Source of the DNA: Treponema succinifaciens DSM 2489
GTDB taxonomy: Bacteria > Spirochaetota > Spirochaetia > Treponematales > Treponemataceae
Length of the DNA: 64,000 nt
Assembly: GCF_000195275.1 (NCBI RefSeq)
Contig: NC_015385.1
Location: forward strand, 1,504,501 to 1,568,500
Reading direction: 5' to 3'
This document shows positions 51,553 to 59,776 of this stretch, piece by piece (the stretch's first letter is position 1; each line of letters opens with the position of its first letter). Made by a program: the position numbers and the translations under genes. The notes beneath the pieces were generated by a model. That model was given only the letters and a program-made list of their open reading frames with translations. It was not told the origin of the DNA and did not search any database.

Positions 51553-54318
51553 ATGGTAAAAAAGATCTTCTTATGCGCAGCATTTTTTTTCTGTATTAAC
51601 TTTGTTTTTTCCCAGGCCGAATCAGAAAAGGAAAACAAGCCGGAGCTAAGCATTTCAACACTTCAAAACGGACTCACAGTTTTTATACTTCCTGATGAAA
51701 CAAGCGCGCTTTTAAATATTGAACTTGTTGTAAAAGCAGGTTTTTCAAGCCAGACTTCATCCACCGCGGGATTTTTTCCTTTATACACAAGGCTTTTTTC
51801 AAAATCAGAAAAAGCAAAAGAAATCTTAAAAGCGTTTTCGATACAGTCAGAATGCAATGCGGATTCTTCTATGTTCAAAGCAAAAGTTCCGCCTGAAAAT
51901 TTAAAGATTTATCTGGAACAAATTGCACAATGCGCTGCTTCTCCAAATTTCAGCGACAAAGACATTGAAGATGAGCTTTCGCAAATGAAAACAGAAAGCC
52001 TTGCATATTCAAAAAGCACAACAGGATTTATAAACAGCGCAATTGACTCGCGGATCTTTTACAAAGAACCTTGGAAACATGATTCTGGAATTTATCCGGC
52101 AATTTTTTCAGGCTACAATGCAAAACAAGCAAGAGCAATTTTATATAATTTTGTTTCAAAAGAATTTTATACGCCATACAACAGCGCGCTTTTTATCACT
52201 GGAAATATAACAGAAAAAAAGGCTCTGGAAATTTCTCAGGAAGCATTTAAAGACTGGAATTCCAAAAGCACAGATTCAGTCTTTGAAAAATTCAAAACTG
52301 AAAATTCGCAGCAACGCAAAAGTAAAAAATTTGTTCTTGTAGCAAATGAGTTTTCTTCGGAGCTTACACAGATTGTTGTTCAATACACTTCACTGTCTCA
52401 AAACCAGGCGGATATTTTGTCATGCGCTTTCAACAATGAAAAATCAAAATATAAAACAATGGTTCCGCAAATTCCAGAACTAAATATAAGAAGCGCAGAT
52501 TTTATAACAGCAGCCTCCGCAATAAAAAATGGAAACGCAAGATTTATTTTGCAAGCATTAATCGAAGAACCTCCGAAAGGAAAAAACATTGCAGACCAAG
52601 CGCAGACTTTTTTAGCCGGAACAGCGGAATGCGCAAATCTTACCGAAGATGAAATGAAACTTGCACAAAATGAATTAATAAAAAAATACCAAGAACTTGA
52701 AGGAAATTCCAGCAATTTAATTTACAAACTTGCAGAATTCTGGGCAATGAATAAATTTGAAACACCTGAAACTTTTTACCAGAACTTTGAGGAATCCGTT
52801 TTTCAAGTAGAAAATGAAACATCAGAAAATATTTCAAAAGCAATTTTAAATGAAGAACCTTATATTTTTTTGCTCGTAAACAACACTGTTTATAAAAAGA
52901 ACAAAAAATCATTTGATGAACATGGATATGAACTTGCAACACAAGAAAACGCCTCTTGGTACACAAATGAACTTCTTGCAAAAAAAGCAAAGCAAGAAAT
53001 GCAAAAGGCACTTGAAAAATCCAAAGCAAATAAAAACCCAACGATAGAAATAAGACCTGCAGATTACTTTTACTTTAACAGCATAGAATCCATAAAACAT
53101 CAAGAATTAAAAAATGGAATTCCTGTGTCAGTTAAAGAAAATCCAAAGTCAAAAACTGTCGCAGTTTGCATTTCAATTTCAGGCGGAAAATTGGCATCCC
53201 CAGAATCAGAAAAAAGTTTAAGAGCTGTTTTAATTTCCGCAGTTGCAAAAAATTCTAAAATAGTAAAAATAACAAGTCAAACAGACGAAACGATTTCATA
53301 CATTTTATTTGAAGTCTTCAAAGAAGAACTAGAAAATGCACTCAAAAAGATTTCAGACGCACTGATTTATGAAACAGTTACTCCAGTGCAGGGAGACTTG
53401 CTTTTTAGAGAAGAAGGATATGAACAGAGACTGAAAAACGCAGATTTAGGTTTTCAAATGAAATCAAACGCTCTTGCATATCTTTACCGTTCAACTCCAT
53501 TCAGCAAAATTTTTAGAATAGAAGAAAAAGAACGCAACGCTTCGTCATACCAAGCATTGCTCTTAGAATACACAAAACTTTTGGACGCTTCATTGTACTC
53601 AATTGTAATTTGCGGCGATATTGAATTTAATAAAGCCATAAAATATTGCCAAGACACATTTGAAATTTTAAAGGAACAATCCGAACGAAAAGAACTTGAA
53701 CTTCCAAAACCATCATTCAAAAACAAAGAAAGAAAAGTCCAGCTCAAGCATATTTACACAACGGATCTTCCTGCAAAACTTGCACCCAAAGAATCTCCAA
53801 GACTTGTTCCAACAAAAAACTTTTTTGATCCGGCGCAGATTTATTTTAAATCGCCATACAATACAGATGAAGATGTAGAAATTTTCAATTCGCTGCTTTC
53901 AATGTTGTGCACAGAAATTCAATCTGTTCTTGGAAACGAAATTTCATGCAAGGCAGAAGAAGCTTCAATAAAAATTCCAGTCGGAATAATTCAAGCAGAC
54001 GAATTAAAAAGAACAGGAATATTTTTTGACGCTTACAAAATTGCAAGAGAAAAACTTATCAAAGAACTTTCTGAAGAAAAATACAAGAACTGGACTTGCG
54101 AAAAAATAAAAATTCAGTGGAAGCAAAAAAATCTTTCCGCAACACAAACCAACAGCGGAACAGCAAAAGCCATGGCCATATTTCAGAAAAAAGAACAGTA
54201 CTTGACAAATTATCTTTACATTGAAAATTCTACGCCGCAAGACTTTTTAGATGCAATGGAAAAATATTTTCCAGCAGAGCCATTGATGAAAGTTTATTCC
54301 GCGGACTCAAAGAAATAG
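51553..54318 (+). CDS. M16 (insulinase-like) peptidase homologue lacking the zinc motif
   Basis: The 921-residue protein has a signal peptide (about 1-20, ending FVFSQ) and the four-domain layout of long M16 proteins. It starts LSISTLQNGLTVFILPDETSALLNIELVVKAGF, the usual first strands. Where M16 enzymes have HxxEH, it reads AGFFPLYTRLFSKSEK, so the two His and Glu zinc ligands are missing. The later YTPYNSALFITGNITEKKALE segment is preserved. The second half contains another M16 unit (QELKNGIPVSVKENPKSKTVAVCISISGG). It is likely a non-catalytic periplasmic or surface subunit, which in bacteria often pairs with an active M16 protein encoded elsewhere. Confidence 0.8.
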   Translation: MVKKIFLCAAFFFCINFVFSQAESEKENKPELSISTLQNGLTVFILPDETSALLNIELVVKAGFSSQTSSTAGFFPLYTRLFSKSEKAKEILKAFSIQSECNADSSMFKAKVPPENLKIYLEQIAQCAASPNFSDKDIEDELSQMKTESLAYSKSTTGFINSAIDSRIFYKEPWKHDSGIYPAIFSGYNAKQARAILYNFVSKEFYTPYNSALFITGNITEKKALEISQEAFKDWNSKSTDSVFEKFKTENSQQRKSKKFVLVANEFSSELTQIVVQYTSLSQNQADILSCAFNNEKSKYKTMVPQIPELNIRSADFITAASAIKNGNARFILQALIEEPPKGKNIADQAQTFLAGTAECANLTEDEMKLAQNELIKKYQELEGNSSNLIYKLAEFWAMNKFETPETFYQNFEESVFQVENETSENISKAILNEEPYIFLLVNNTVYKKNKKSFDEHGYELATQENASWYTNELLAKKAKQEMQKALEKSKANKNPTIEIRPADYFYFNSIESIKHQELKNGIPVSVKENPKSKTVAVCISISGGKLASPESEKSLRAVLISAVAKNSKIVKITSQTDETISYILFEVFKEELENALKKISDALIYETVTPVQGDLLFREEGYEQRLKNADLGFQMKSNALAYLYRSTPFSKIFRIEEKERNASSYQALLLEYTKLLDASLYSIVICGDIEFNKAIKYCQDTFEILKEQSERKELELPKPSFKNKERKVQLKHIYTTDLPAKLAPKESPRLVPTKNFFDPAQIYFKSPYNTDEDVEIFNSLLSMLCTEIQSVLGNEISCKAEEASIKIPVGIIQADELKRTGIFFDAYKIAREKLIKELSEEKYKNWTCEKIKIQWKQKNLSATQTNSGTAKAMAIFQKKEQYLTNYLYIENSTPQDFLDAMEKYFPAEPLMKVYSADSKK

Positions 54319-54917
54319 CATTTTCTATCTGAAAAAACTGAATCCATAAAAATATCATTTTCATCAACAGGGATATTTTCCTTAATCTGAAAATCAAAGC
54401 AAAGTCCGGCTAGAAAAAGTTCACAGTTATTCTGGGCGCATTTCTTTTTTAAACTAGAAAGATAAATATCGTAAAACCCCATTCCATGTCCAAGCCTCTG
54501 CCCCTTGCTTCCAAATGCCACACCCGGAACAACAACGCATATTTTCTTTTGTACAAAGTTATCAGCATTGAACAAGTTTTGCTTTTTTTCAATCGGCTCG
54601 CTAATTCCAAATGCTCCAGTTTCAAGTTGCTTAAGAATTTTTATTGAATTGTCAAGAATATAGAAATTCATCCTTTGAGTTTTAGGAACAACTTTTGGAA
54701 CAGCAACGATTTTATTTTTCATCATAAGCGCGCAGTTTATTTCTTGTGGAGAAATTTCATTTTTTAAATCTATATAAGAGAGCACAATATCAAAATTATT
54801 TTTCAAGACAAATTCAAAAAGCAAACCACACGCTTTTTTTGACGCAGAAAGTTTTTTCTCTGCACTTACTGCGGACAATTCAGTTTTCAAAAGCTTCCTA
54901 AGTTCATTTTTTGTCAT
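54294..54917 (-). CDS. fau: 5-formyltetrahydrofolate cyclo-ligase
   Basis: The enzyme converts 5-formyl-THF to 5,10-methenyl-THF using ATP. The 207-residue product has the N-terminal KNELRKLLKTELSAVSAEKK, the KNKIVAVPKVVPKTQRMNFY strand, and the nucleotide-binding GVAFGSKGQRLGHGMGFYD near residues 137-155. Its 3' end overlaps the convergent M16-like gene by 25 bases. The length is normal. Confidence 0.88.
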   Translation of the reverse strand: MTKNELRKLLKTELSAVSAEKKLSASKKACGLLFEFVLKNNFDIVLSYIDLKNEISPQEINCALMMKNKIVAVPKVVPKTQRMNFYILDNSIKILKQLETGAFGISEPIEKKQNLFNADNFVQKKICVVVPGVAFGSKGQRLGHGMGFYDIYLSSLKKKCAQNNCELFLAGLCFDFQIKENIPVDENDIFMDSVFSDRKCYFFESAE

Positions 54918-54994
54918 GCGAAAATATTAAACTATTTAAATATAAAAAGTCCAGTTTTCTTGTAAAAATCCAAAATAAAATATAAACTTTTTTT

Positions 54995-56278
54995 ATGAAA
55001 GATTCTTTTGCTTCTGTAAAAACTGACGAAAAAAATCCAAAGTGGCAGCAATGCATAAAACGCGAAAACACACTTTACAACCGCGGAAACGACATAAGAT
55101 CAGAATTTGAGCGCGACTACACAAGGCTTCTTCATTGCGAAGCATACCGCCGCTTAAAGCACAAGACACAAGTTTTTTATGCTCCACAAAATGACCATAT
55201 CTGCACAAGAATTGAGCACGTAAACCACGTTGCCAGCGTAAGCGCGACAATCGCAAAATACTTGGGACTGAACCAAGAACTTACGGAAGCAATCGCAATC
55301 GGACACGACATAGGACACGCTCCGTTTGGACACACAGGAGAAGACATTTTAAATTCCCTCATTAAAAATCAGAAGGAAGGAAAAAACGCTCCAAAGAAAT
55401 TCTGGCACGAACGCAACAGCCTTTTCTTCGCAGACTTTATAGAAACACTTCAAGACCCAGACGGAATTTCAAAGAATCTTGACTTGACTTATGCAGTGCG
55501 AGACGGACTTATTTGCCACTGCGGAGAAATTGACCAGCAGGGACTCAAGCCGCGTGAAGAAGCAATTGACTTGTATTCAATAAAGCGGCCGGGAATTCTC
55601 CAGCCATTCACTTGGGAAGGGTGCATTGTAAAGACAAGCGATAAAATCGCATTCCTTGGCAGAGACATAGAAGACGCAAGATCCTATCATATTCTTGACA
55701 TGGCGGCATACAGACAGCTGCGCGAAATTGTAGGCGCAACGCTTGGACTTGGTCCAAACAAAAAATATTCACTGCATACAACAAACGGAGCATTCAGATC
55801 AGGCAGAGCCGTAAACACAACAGTTTTAATAAACGACATGATTGTAGACTTATGCGCGCAAAGTTCCCCAGAAAACGGCATTTGCTTTAGCGAGCCGTAT
55901 TTTAAATTCATACATGAACTAAAAAGATTCAGCCTTGCAAACATTTACAATAACTGGCGGCTTTTAGAATTCCAGCGCTATGCGGAAAATGTGCTTTCGT
56001 GCATTTACAGAACGCTTATGAAAATTCAAGTTTACGCCCAGAACAGACGAGTTGAAAATGTCCTGCGCTATTCCCCTGAACTTCAAAAAACTTTTTCAGA
56101 CTGGCTTGTAAAATACACAAACTACAATCCGCAGAAAAAAGAAATCATGCGTTACAAGACAAAAGAAGTGTTCGACGTGAACGACAACGAAAGTTGGGAA
56201 AAATGCATTGTTGAATACATAAGCGGAATGACCGACCAGTACGCAATCAAAGTTTACGAAGAAATAATTTCATTTTAG
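54995..56278 (+). CDS. dgt: dGTP triphosphohydrolase (dGTPase-like HD protein)
   Basis: The protein removes triphosphate from dGTP or other dNTPs. The 427-residue product has RSEFERDYTRLLHCEAYRRLKHKTQ at the N-terminus, the HD metal site with RIEHVNHVASVSA (His, about 70) and IGHDIGHAPFGHTGE (HD pair, about 107-121), and KTSDKIAFLGRDIEDA (third Asp, about 210). This arrangement is diagnostic for the dNTPase family. The gene is followed 14 bases later by the YkgJ-type gene. Confidence 0.9.
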   Translation: MKDSFASVKTDEKNPKWQQCIKRENTLYNRGNDIRSEFERDYTRLLHCEAYRRLKHKTQVFYAPQNDHICTRIEHVNHVASVSATIAKYLGLNQELTEAIAIGHDIGHAPFGHTGEDILNSLIKNQKEGKNAPKKFWHERNSLFFADFIETLQDPDGISKNLDLTYAVRDGLICHCGEIDQQGLKPREEAIDLYSIKRPGILQPFTWEGCIVKTSDKIAFLGRDIEDARSYHILDMAAYRQLREIVGATLGLGPNKKYSLHTTNGAFRSGRAVNTTVLINDMIVDLCAQSSPENGICFSEPYFKFIHELKRFSLANIYNNWRLLEFQRYAENVLSCIYRTLMKIQVYAQNRRVENVLRYSPELQKTFSDWLVKYTNYNPQKKEIMRYKTKEVFDVNDNESWEKCIVEYISGMTDQYAIKVYEEIISF

Positions 56279-56292
56279 AGTATAAAAACAAA

Positions 56293-56733
56293 ATGTCTTA
56301 CACAGAAAATTTAAAATTCAAATGCGCGCAATGCAAAAACTGCTGTTGTCTTAAAGGCGGAGTTGTTCTTCTAAGCAAAACTGATCTTGAAAAGCTTTGC
56401 AAATGGGCTGAACTTACAAAAGAGCAATTCACAGAAGTTTACTGCCGCAAGCTAGAAAATGCCGACAGAAAAACATATTTGTGCCTAAAAGACAAAAACA
56501 AAACTGAATGTATATTCTGGAACAAAGAAAAAGGCTGCGAAGCATACAACGCGCGTCCAGTCCAATGCCGAACCTACCCTTTTTGGACAAAAATCATAGA
56601 ATCCAAATCATCATGGGAAGCTGAAAAAAACTTCTGCCCGGGAATAAATGAAGGCAATGAGATTCCGCAAGAAGAAGTATGCGTACAATTAAAATTATAC
56701 GAAGAAAACAAAAAACATCTGATTATAGTTTAG
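56293..56733 (+). CDS. YkgJ-family cysteine-cluster protein
   Basis: The 146-residue cytoplasmic protein has a Cys-rich metal site of the CxxCxxCC type (KCAQCKNCCCLKGG, about 10-23) and a second group CEAYNARPVQCRTYPFW (about 78-94). FCPG lies near the end. This matches the zinc- or iron-chelating domain family PF03692. The function in bacteria is not settled. It is probably co-transcribed with dgt. Confidence 0.85.
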   Translation: MSYTENLKFKCAQCKNCCCLKGGVVLLSKTDLEKLCKWAELTKEQFTEVYCRKLENADRKTYLCLKDKNKTECIFWNKEKGCEAYNARPVQCRTYPFWTKIIESKSSWEAEKNFCPGINEGNEIPQEEVCVQLKLYEENKKHLIIV

Positions 56734-56806
56734 ATAATATTTTAATATCATTACCGGACTTGCCCAGATAATCTATAAAAATTTACAAAAAACATGAAAA
56801 TTTTTC

Positions 56807-56835
56807 TTGACAGCACAAAAAAGAGGATTTACAAT
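56807..56835 (+). promoter_or_regulatory. Promoter of the galactan-binding operon
   Basis: A perfect TTGACA (56807-56812) is followed after 17 bases by TACAAT (56830-56835). The next start codon is 105 bases further on. Confidence 0.75.
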
Positions 56836-56836
56836 T

Positions 56837-56856
56837 TTTACATCAACACGTGTAAA
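56837..56856. promoter_or_regulatory. Operator-like site of the galactan-binding operon
   Basis: TTTACA and TGTAAA form an inverted repeat around TCAACACG. The core TCAACACGTGTAAA matches the palindrome upstream of the first GH53 gene at 10 of 14 positions and holds the same place next to the -10 box. It would block transcription if bound by a LacI-type repressor. Confidence 0.45.
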
Positions 56857-56940
56857 CAAACCGTGCGTAATCATTCAATCAAACTGTTCCCAGCGCACTC
56901 ATCTCACAAACCCAACTTCATTTTTTTATCAGGAGGAAAA

Positions 56941-57441
56941 ATGAAAAAAACACTTACTGCCATTCTAACGCTCCTTTTTGCAGCAGGTCTTTCTTTTGGT
57001 CAGAATCTTTTAAACGACAGTTCCTTTGAAAGCGGAAACTTAAGCACTTGGAACTTAACAGGCGACAGCGCAGACTGCTATGCTGAAAAAAACAAAGGCA
57101 ATGCGCATTCAGGAGAATGGAGCTACCACTACTGGAAAAAAACAGCATTCACGGCTTCACTCGACAAAAAAATCACAGGACTTTCCAACGGAACTTACAA
57201 ACTTTCTGTATGGTCAATGGGCGGTGGAGGCGAAAACGCAATCAAGCTTTTTGCACGCGGATTCGACAATTCTGGAAAAGAAATTTCAGCGCAGATAAAA
57301 AACACCGGCTGGAAAAAGTGGAAGCAATATTCAATTGAAATTCCAGTTCAGAACGGAGAGGTTGAAATTGGAATTTTCGTTGACGCGAACAAAGAAAACT
57401 GGGGAAATCTTGACGACATAGAGCTTGTAAAGCTTAACTAA
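56941..57441 (+). CDS. Secreted free-standing carbohydrate-binding protein (CBM61-like)
   Basis: The 166-residue protein has a signal peptide (about 1-21, ending LSFGQ) and then a single jelly-roll module (NLLNDSSFESGNLSTWNLTG ... WGNLDDIELVKLN). It is clearly homologous to the C-terminal module of the GH53 protein at 8797, sharing SFESG(D/N)L, a central NGTYKLSVW-like strand, W-KK, the final DD(I/V) and similar length. A perfect AGGAGG precedes the ATG. Having no enzyme domain and no lipobox, it probably acts as a periplasmic or released galactan-binding factor. CBM61 is a guess from the GH53 context. Confidence 0.75.
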   Translation: MKKTLTAILTLLFAAGLSFGQNLLNDSSFESGNLSTWNLTGDSADCYAEKNKGNAHSGEWSYHYWKKTAFTASLDKKITGLSNGTYKLSVWSMGGGGENAIKLFARGFDNSGKEISAQIKNTGWKKWKQYSIEIPVQNGEVEIGIFVDANKENWGNLDDIELVKLN

Positions 57442-57464
57442 TTTTTTTAATAAGGAAACATACT

Positions 57465-58398
57465 ATGAAATTTATAAGGAAAAACATTTTAACTGCGGTA
57501 TTTTTTTCAGTCTTTGCAATTCTTCTGGGGGGGGGCACTCATTTCTTGTAGCAACGGAAGCTCAAGCAGCGATGAAGACGACGATGAAAGCTCATACGGA
57601 ACAAAAATATACAGCGAAAGCGTAACATTTTCGGAAACACCAACGCAAATAGTTTCAGCAGAAACGCTTGCAGACCTAAGCATAAAATCACTTACAATAA
57701 AAGTAATAAACGTAAACTATTCAGGAAGCGATGACTGGTGGTTTACTGCCTGCTCTGACAGTTCCTGGAGCAATGAAGCAAAACTTGAGTGGCAGTCAGG
57801 AGAAGGTACAAACTCGCTTTACCTTGCAACAATCACAGACGCAGCAGCAATCGCCGCATACAAAGCAAATGGAATCTACATCGCAGGAACAGACAGCGCA
57901 ACAGCCGCAGTTTCAGTATTCTATGTTGAAGGCGAAGCAGAAGAGTCAAATGCAAGTTCAGGAAGTGACTCTCAAACAGAAAATACCACAACTTCTAATG
58001 AAACTTCTTCTAGCGAAAATGAAACTACAGGAACTTCTTCCAATGAAAACGAAGATAACGGTTCTAGCAGTGAGGAAGCCTTAATTGAATCTTTTTCATC
58101 AAATACAAGAAGTGCAAACTTTACAATTTCCAGTTCATATCAACTTTTAATGAAATATGAAACTGTAAATTCTGCTAGTAAAGTAACAATTACAATCTCA
58201 GATGTTCAAACAGGAACTTCAAATGGAGATTGGTGGTTCGCCAGTGGCACAGATTCTTCCAAATGGAAAGCAGACATTGCATGGAAAGAAGGTAATTATT
58301 ACGAATTAGAAATTTCTGATATTTCTGAATATTCCAAAGGAATTTATCTAGGTGGTCTTGAAGGCTTAAGTGGAACAGTAACAGTTTCCTACGAGTAA
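57465..58398 (+). CDS. Lipoprotein with two repeated modules, out of frame at a G9 tract
   Basis: Translation from the ATG at 57465 (AAGGA nine bases before it) gives a signal peptide, MKFIRKNILTAVFFSVFAIL, then enters nine G (57527-57535) and stops at TAG soon after. Removing one G links it to the long frame that continues GGALISCSNGSSSS, a perfect lipobox (LISC) at the right distance. The full protein would have about 310 residues. It has two copies of a beta module (about 30-145 and 200-305) sharing (D/G)DWWF(T/A)xxxDSSxW and LYLAT/YELEI features, joined by an S/T/E/N-rich linker. It lies between a binding protein and GH53, so a surface glycan-binding lipoprotein is likely. The state written here is OFF, or a sequence error. 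Confidence 0.75.
57527..57535 (+). repeat. Homopolymeric G9 tract inside the signal peptide
   Basis: Nine consecutive G lie between the hydrophobic core and the lipobox of the lipoprotein gene. G8 or G11 restores the frame and G9 does not. Poly-G tracts of this size are known phase-variation switches in treponemes. Confidence 0.7.
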
Positions 58399-58417
58399 AG
58401 CAAATTTTTATTAACCA

Positions 58418-58450
58418 TGTCATTCCCGTGCCACGACACGGGAATCCATT
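58418..58450. repeat. Short copy of the dispersed palindromic repeat
   Basis: ATTCCCGTG (58422) and CACGGGAAT (ending 58445) form a perfect 9-bp stem around CCACGA, flanked by GTC and CC. It lies between the lipoprotein gene and the second GH53 gene, and could also act as a transcript-stabilising or pausing hairpin. Confidence 0.6.
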
Positions 58451-58501
58451 GAAGCAACTTCAGTTTGAATCTATAATCACAAACACTTTAGAGGTAAAAA
58501 A

Positions 58502-59737
58502 ATGAAGTTCAAAAGCATTTTTTCAGTTTTTATAGCACTTTTTTTATTTTTATCACCAGCCTGTTCTGCTCCCTCCGAAAGCACAGATGAAACTCTCGGA
58601 CTAAACGCAGACTTCATGCGCGGATTCGATGCGTCCATGGTCTCACAGCTAGAAGAATACGGAAGCAGTTTCTACAACGAAAACGGAGCAAAAGAAGACA
58701 TATTTAAAATTCTAAAAGCGCACGGAGTAAACTGGATTCGCCTTAGAATCTGGAATGAGCCACAAGACTCAACACCGGGACAAAATAACTACGAGCGCAC
58801 ACTCGCAATGGCAAAGCGCATAAAGCAAAACGGCTTGAAGTTCCTGCTTGACTTTCATTATTCAGACAGCTGGGCAGATCCTGCAAAACAAAGTCTTCCC
58901 GCTGAATGGGACAACGTTTCAAGCATAGAAGAGCTCTGCAGCAAAGTCAGTGAATACACAAAGAAAATTCTTACAGACTTAAAAAGCGAAGGCTGCGCGC
59001 CAGACCTTGTTCAGCTTGGAAATGAGATCAATTCCGGAATGTTTCTTACAAAGTCAGACGGAACAACTGCTTCCAGAATTGACTGCTACTCTTGGACAGG
59101 ACACACAGAAGGAAACAAGAATCTCCTAAAAGTTTTACAATCCGCATCCAGCGCGGTTTCAGAAATCGACTCCAGCATAAAAAAAATGATTCATCTTGCA
59201 AGCAGCAAAGGAGACAACTTTGACTGGTGGTTCAAAAATCTGCAAAACCTGAAAGGTGTAGACTACGACTATATAGGCTTAAGCTATTATCCTTTTGAAG
59301 AACACGGAACATTGAAGCAGCTGCGCGAAAATATATCATATCTAAAAAAGACTTACAAAAAGCAAGTTCTAGTTGCGGAAACTTCCTGGGCATGGTCAAT
59401 GGAAGCCTACGGCGACAGCACAAACAATATAGTATGGTACGAACCAGCCGGAATCCAAGCTGCAAAAAATCTTGTGGACTCCAAAAGCACAGAGCTCAAA
59501 AATTTAAAGACACAGACTTACAACGGAAAAAAATGCGTTTCTGCTTCAGTGCAAAATCAAGCAACAGTTGTAAAAGCAATAATGGAAGCTACATCCAATG
59601 CAGGAGGCTGCGGAATCTTCTACTGGGGCGGAGACTGGATTCCAAATTCAAAAATCCAAGACACCTGGGAAAATCAGACGCTCTTCGATCTTGAAGGAAA
59701 AGCCCTCGAAAGCCTGAATGTGTTTTTAACAGAATGA
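58502..59737 (+). CDS. Arabinogalactan endo-beta-1,4-galactanase lipoprotein (GH53), single domain
   Basis: The 411-residue protein has a lipoprotein signal (SPAC, Cys21) and one GH53 domain (about 37-410). The acid/base Glu175 is in VQLGNEINSG and the nucleophile Glu293 in VAETSWAWS; DFHYSDSWADP lies near 117. It lacks the Ig and binding modules of the other GH53 enzyme (8797), so the free binding protein encoded at 56941 may replace them. AGAGG lies before the ATG. It probably cuts galactan at the cell surface or in the periplasm. The pair differ in domain make-up and therefore probably in substrate size. Confidence 0.92.
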   Translation: MKFKSIFSVFIALFLFLSPACSAPSESTDETLGLNADFMRGFDASMVSQLEEYGSSFYNENGAKEDIFKILKAHGVNWIRLRIWNEPQDSTPGQNNYERTLAMAKRIKQNGLKFLLDFHYSDSWADPAKQSLPAEWDNVSSIEELCSKVSEYTKKILTDLKSEGCAPDLVQLGNEINSGMFLTKSDGTTASRIDCYSWTGHTEGNKNLLKVLQSASSAVSEIDSSIKKMIHLASSKGDNFDWWFKNLQNLKGVDYDYIGLSYYPFEEHGTLKQLRENISYLKKTYKKQVLVAETSWAWSMEAYGDSTNNIVWYEPAGIQAAKNLVDSKSTELKNLKTQTYNGKKCVSASVQNQATVVKAIMEATSNAGGCGIFYWGGDWIPNSKIQDTWENQTLFDLEGKALESLNVFLTE

Positions 59738-59738
59738 C

Positions 59739-59770
59739 ATTGCCGTTGCCGGAAAATGCGGCATTTTTTT
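59739..59770. terminator. Terminator between GH53 and the caspase-like gene
   Basis: TGCCG (59743) pairs with CGGCA (ending about 59762), with additional pairing in the loop, and runs into seven T. The two genes converge, and the arms also form on the minus strand. Confidence 0.6.
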
Positions 59771-59776
59771 ACATTG

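Noticed and set aside
51470-51583. Longer start of the DUF4954 gene
   Set aside because: It overlaps the divergent M16-like gene and includes the promoter of the DUF4954 gene.
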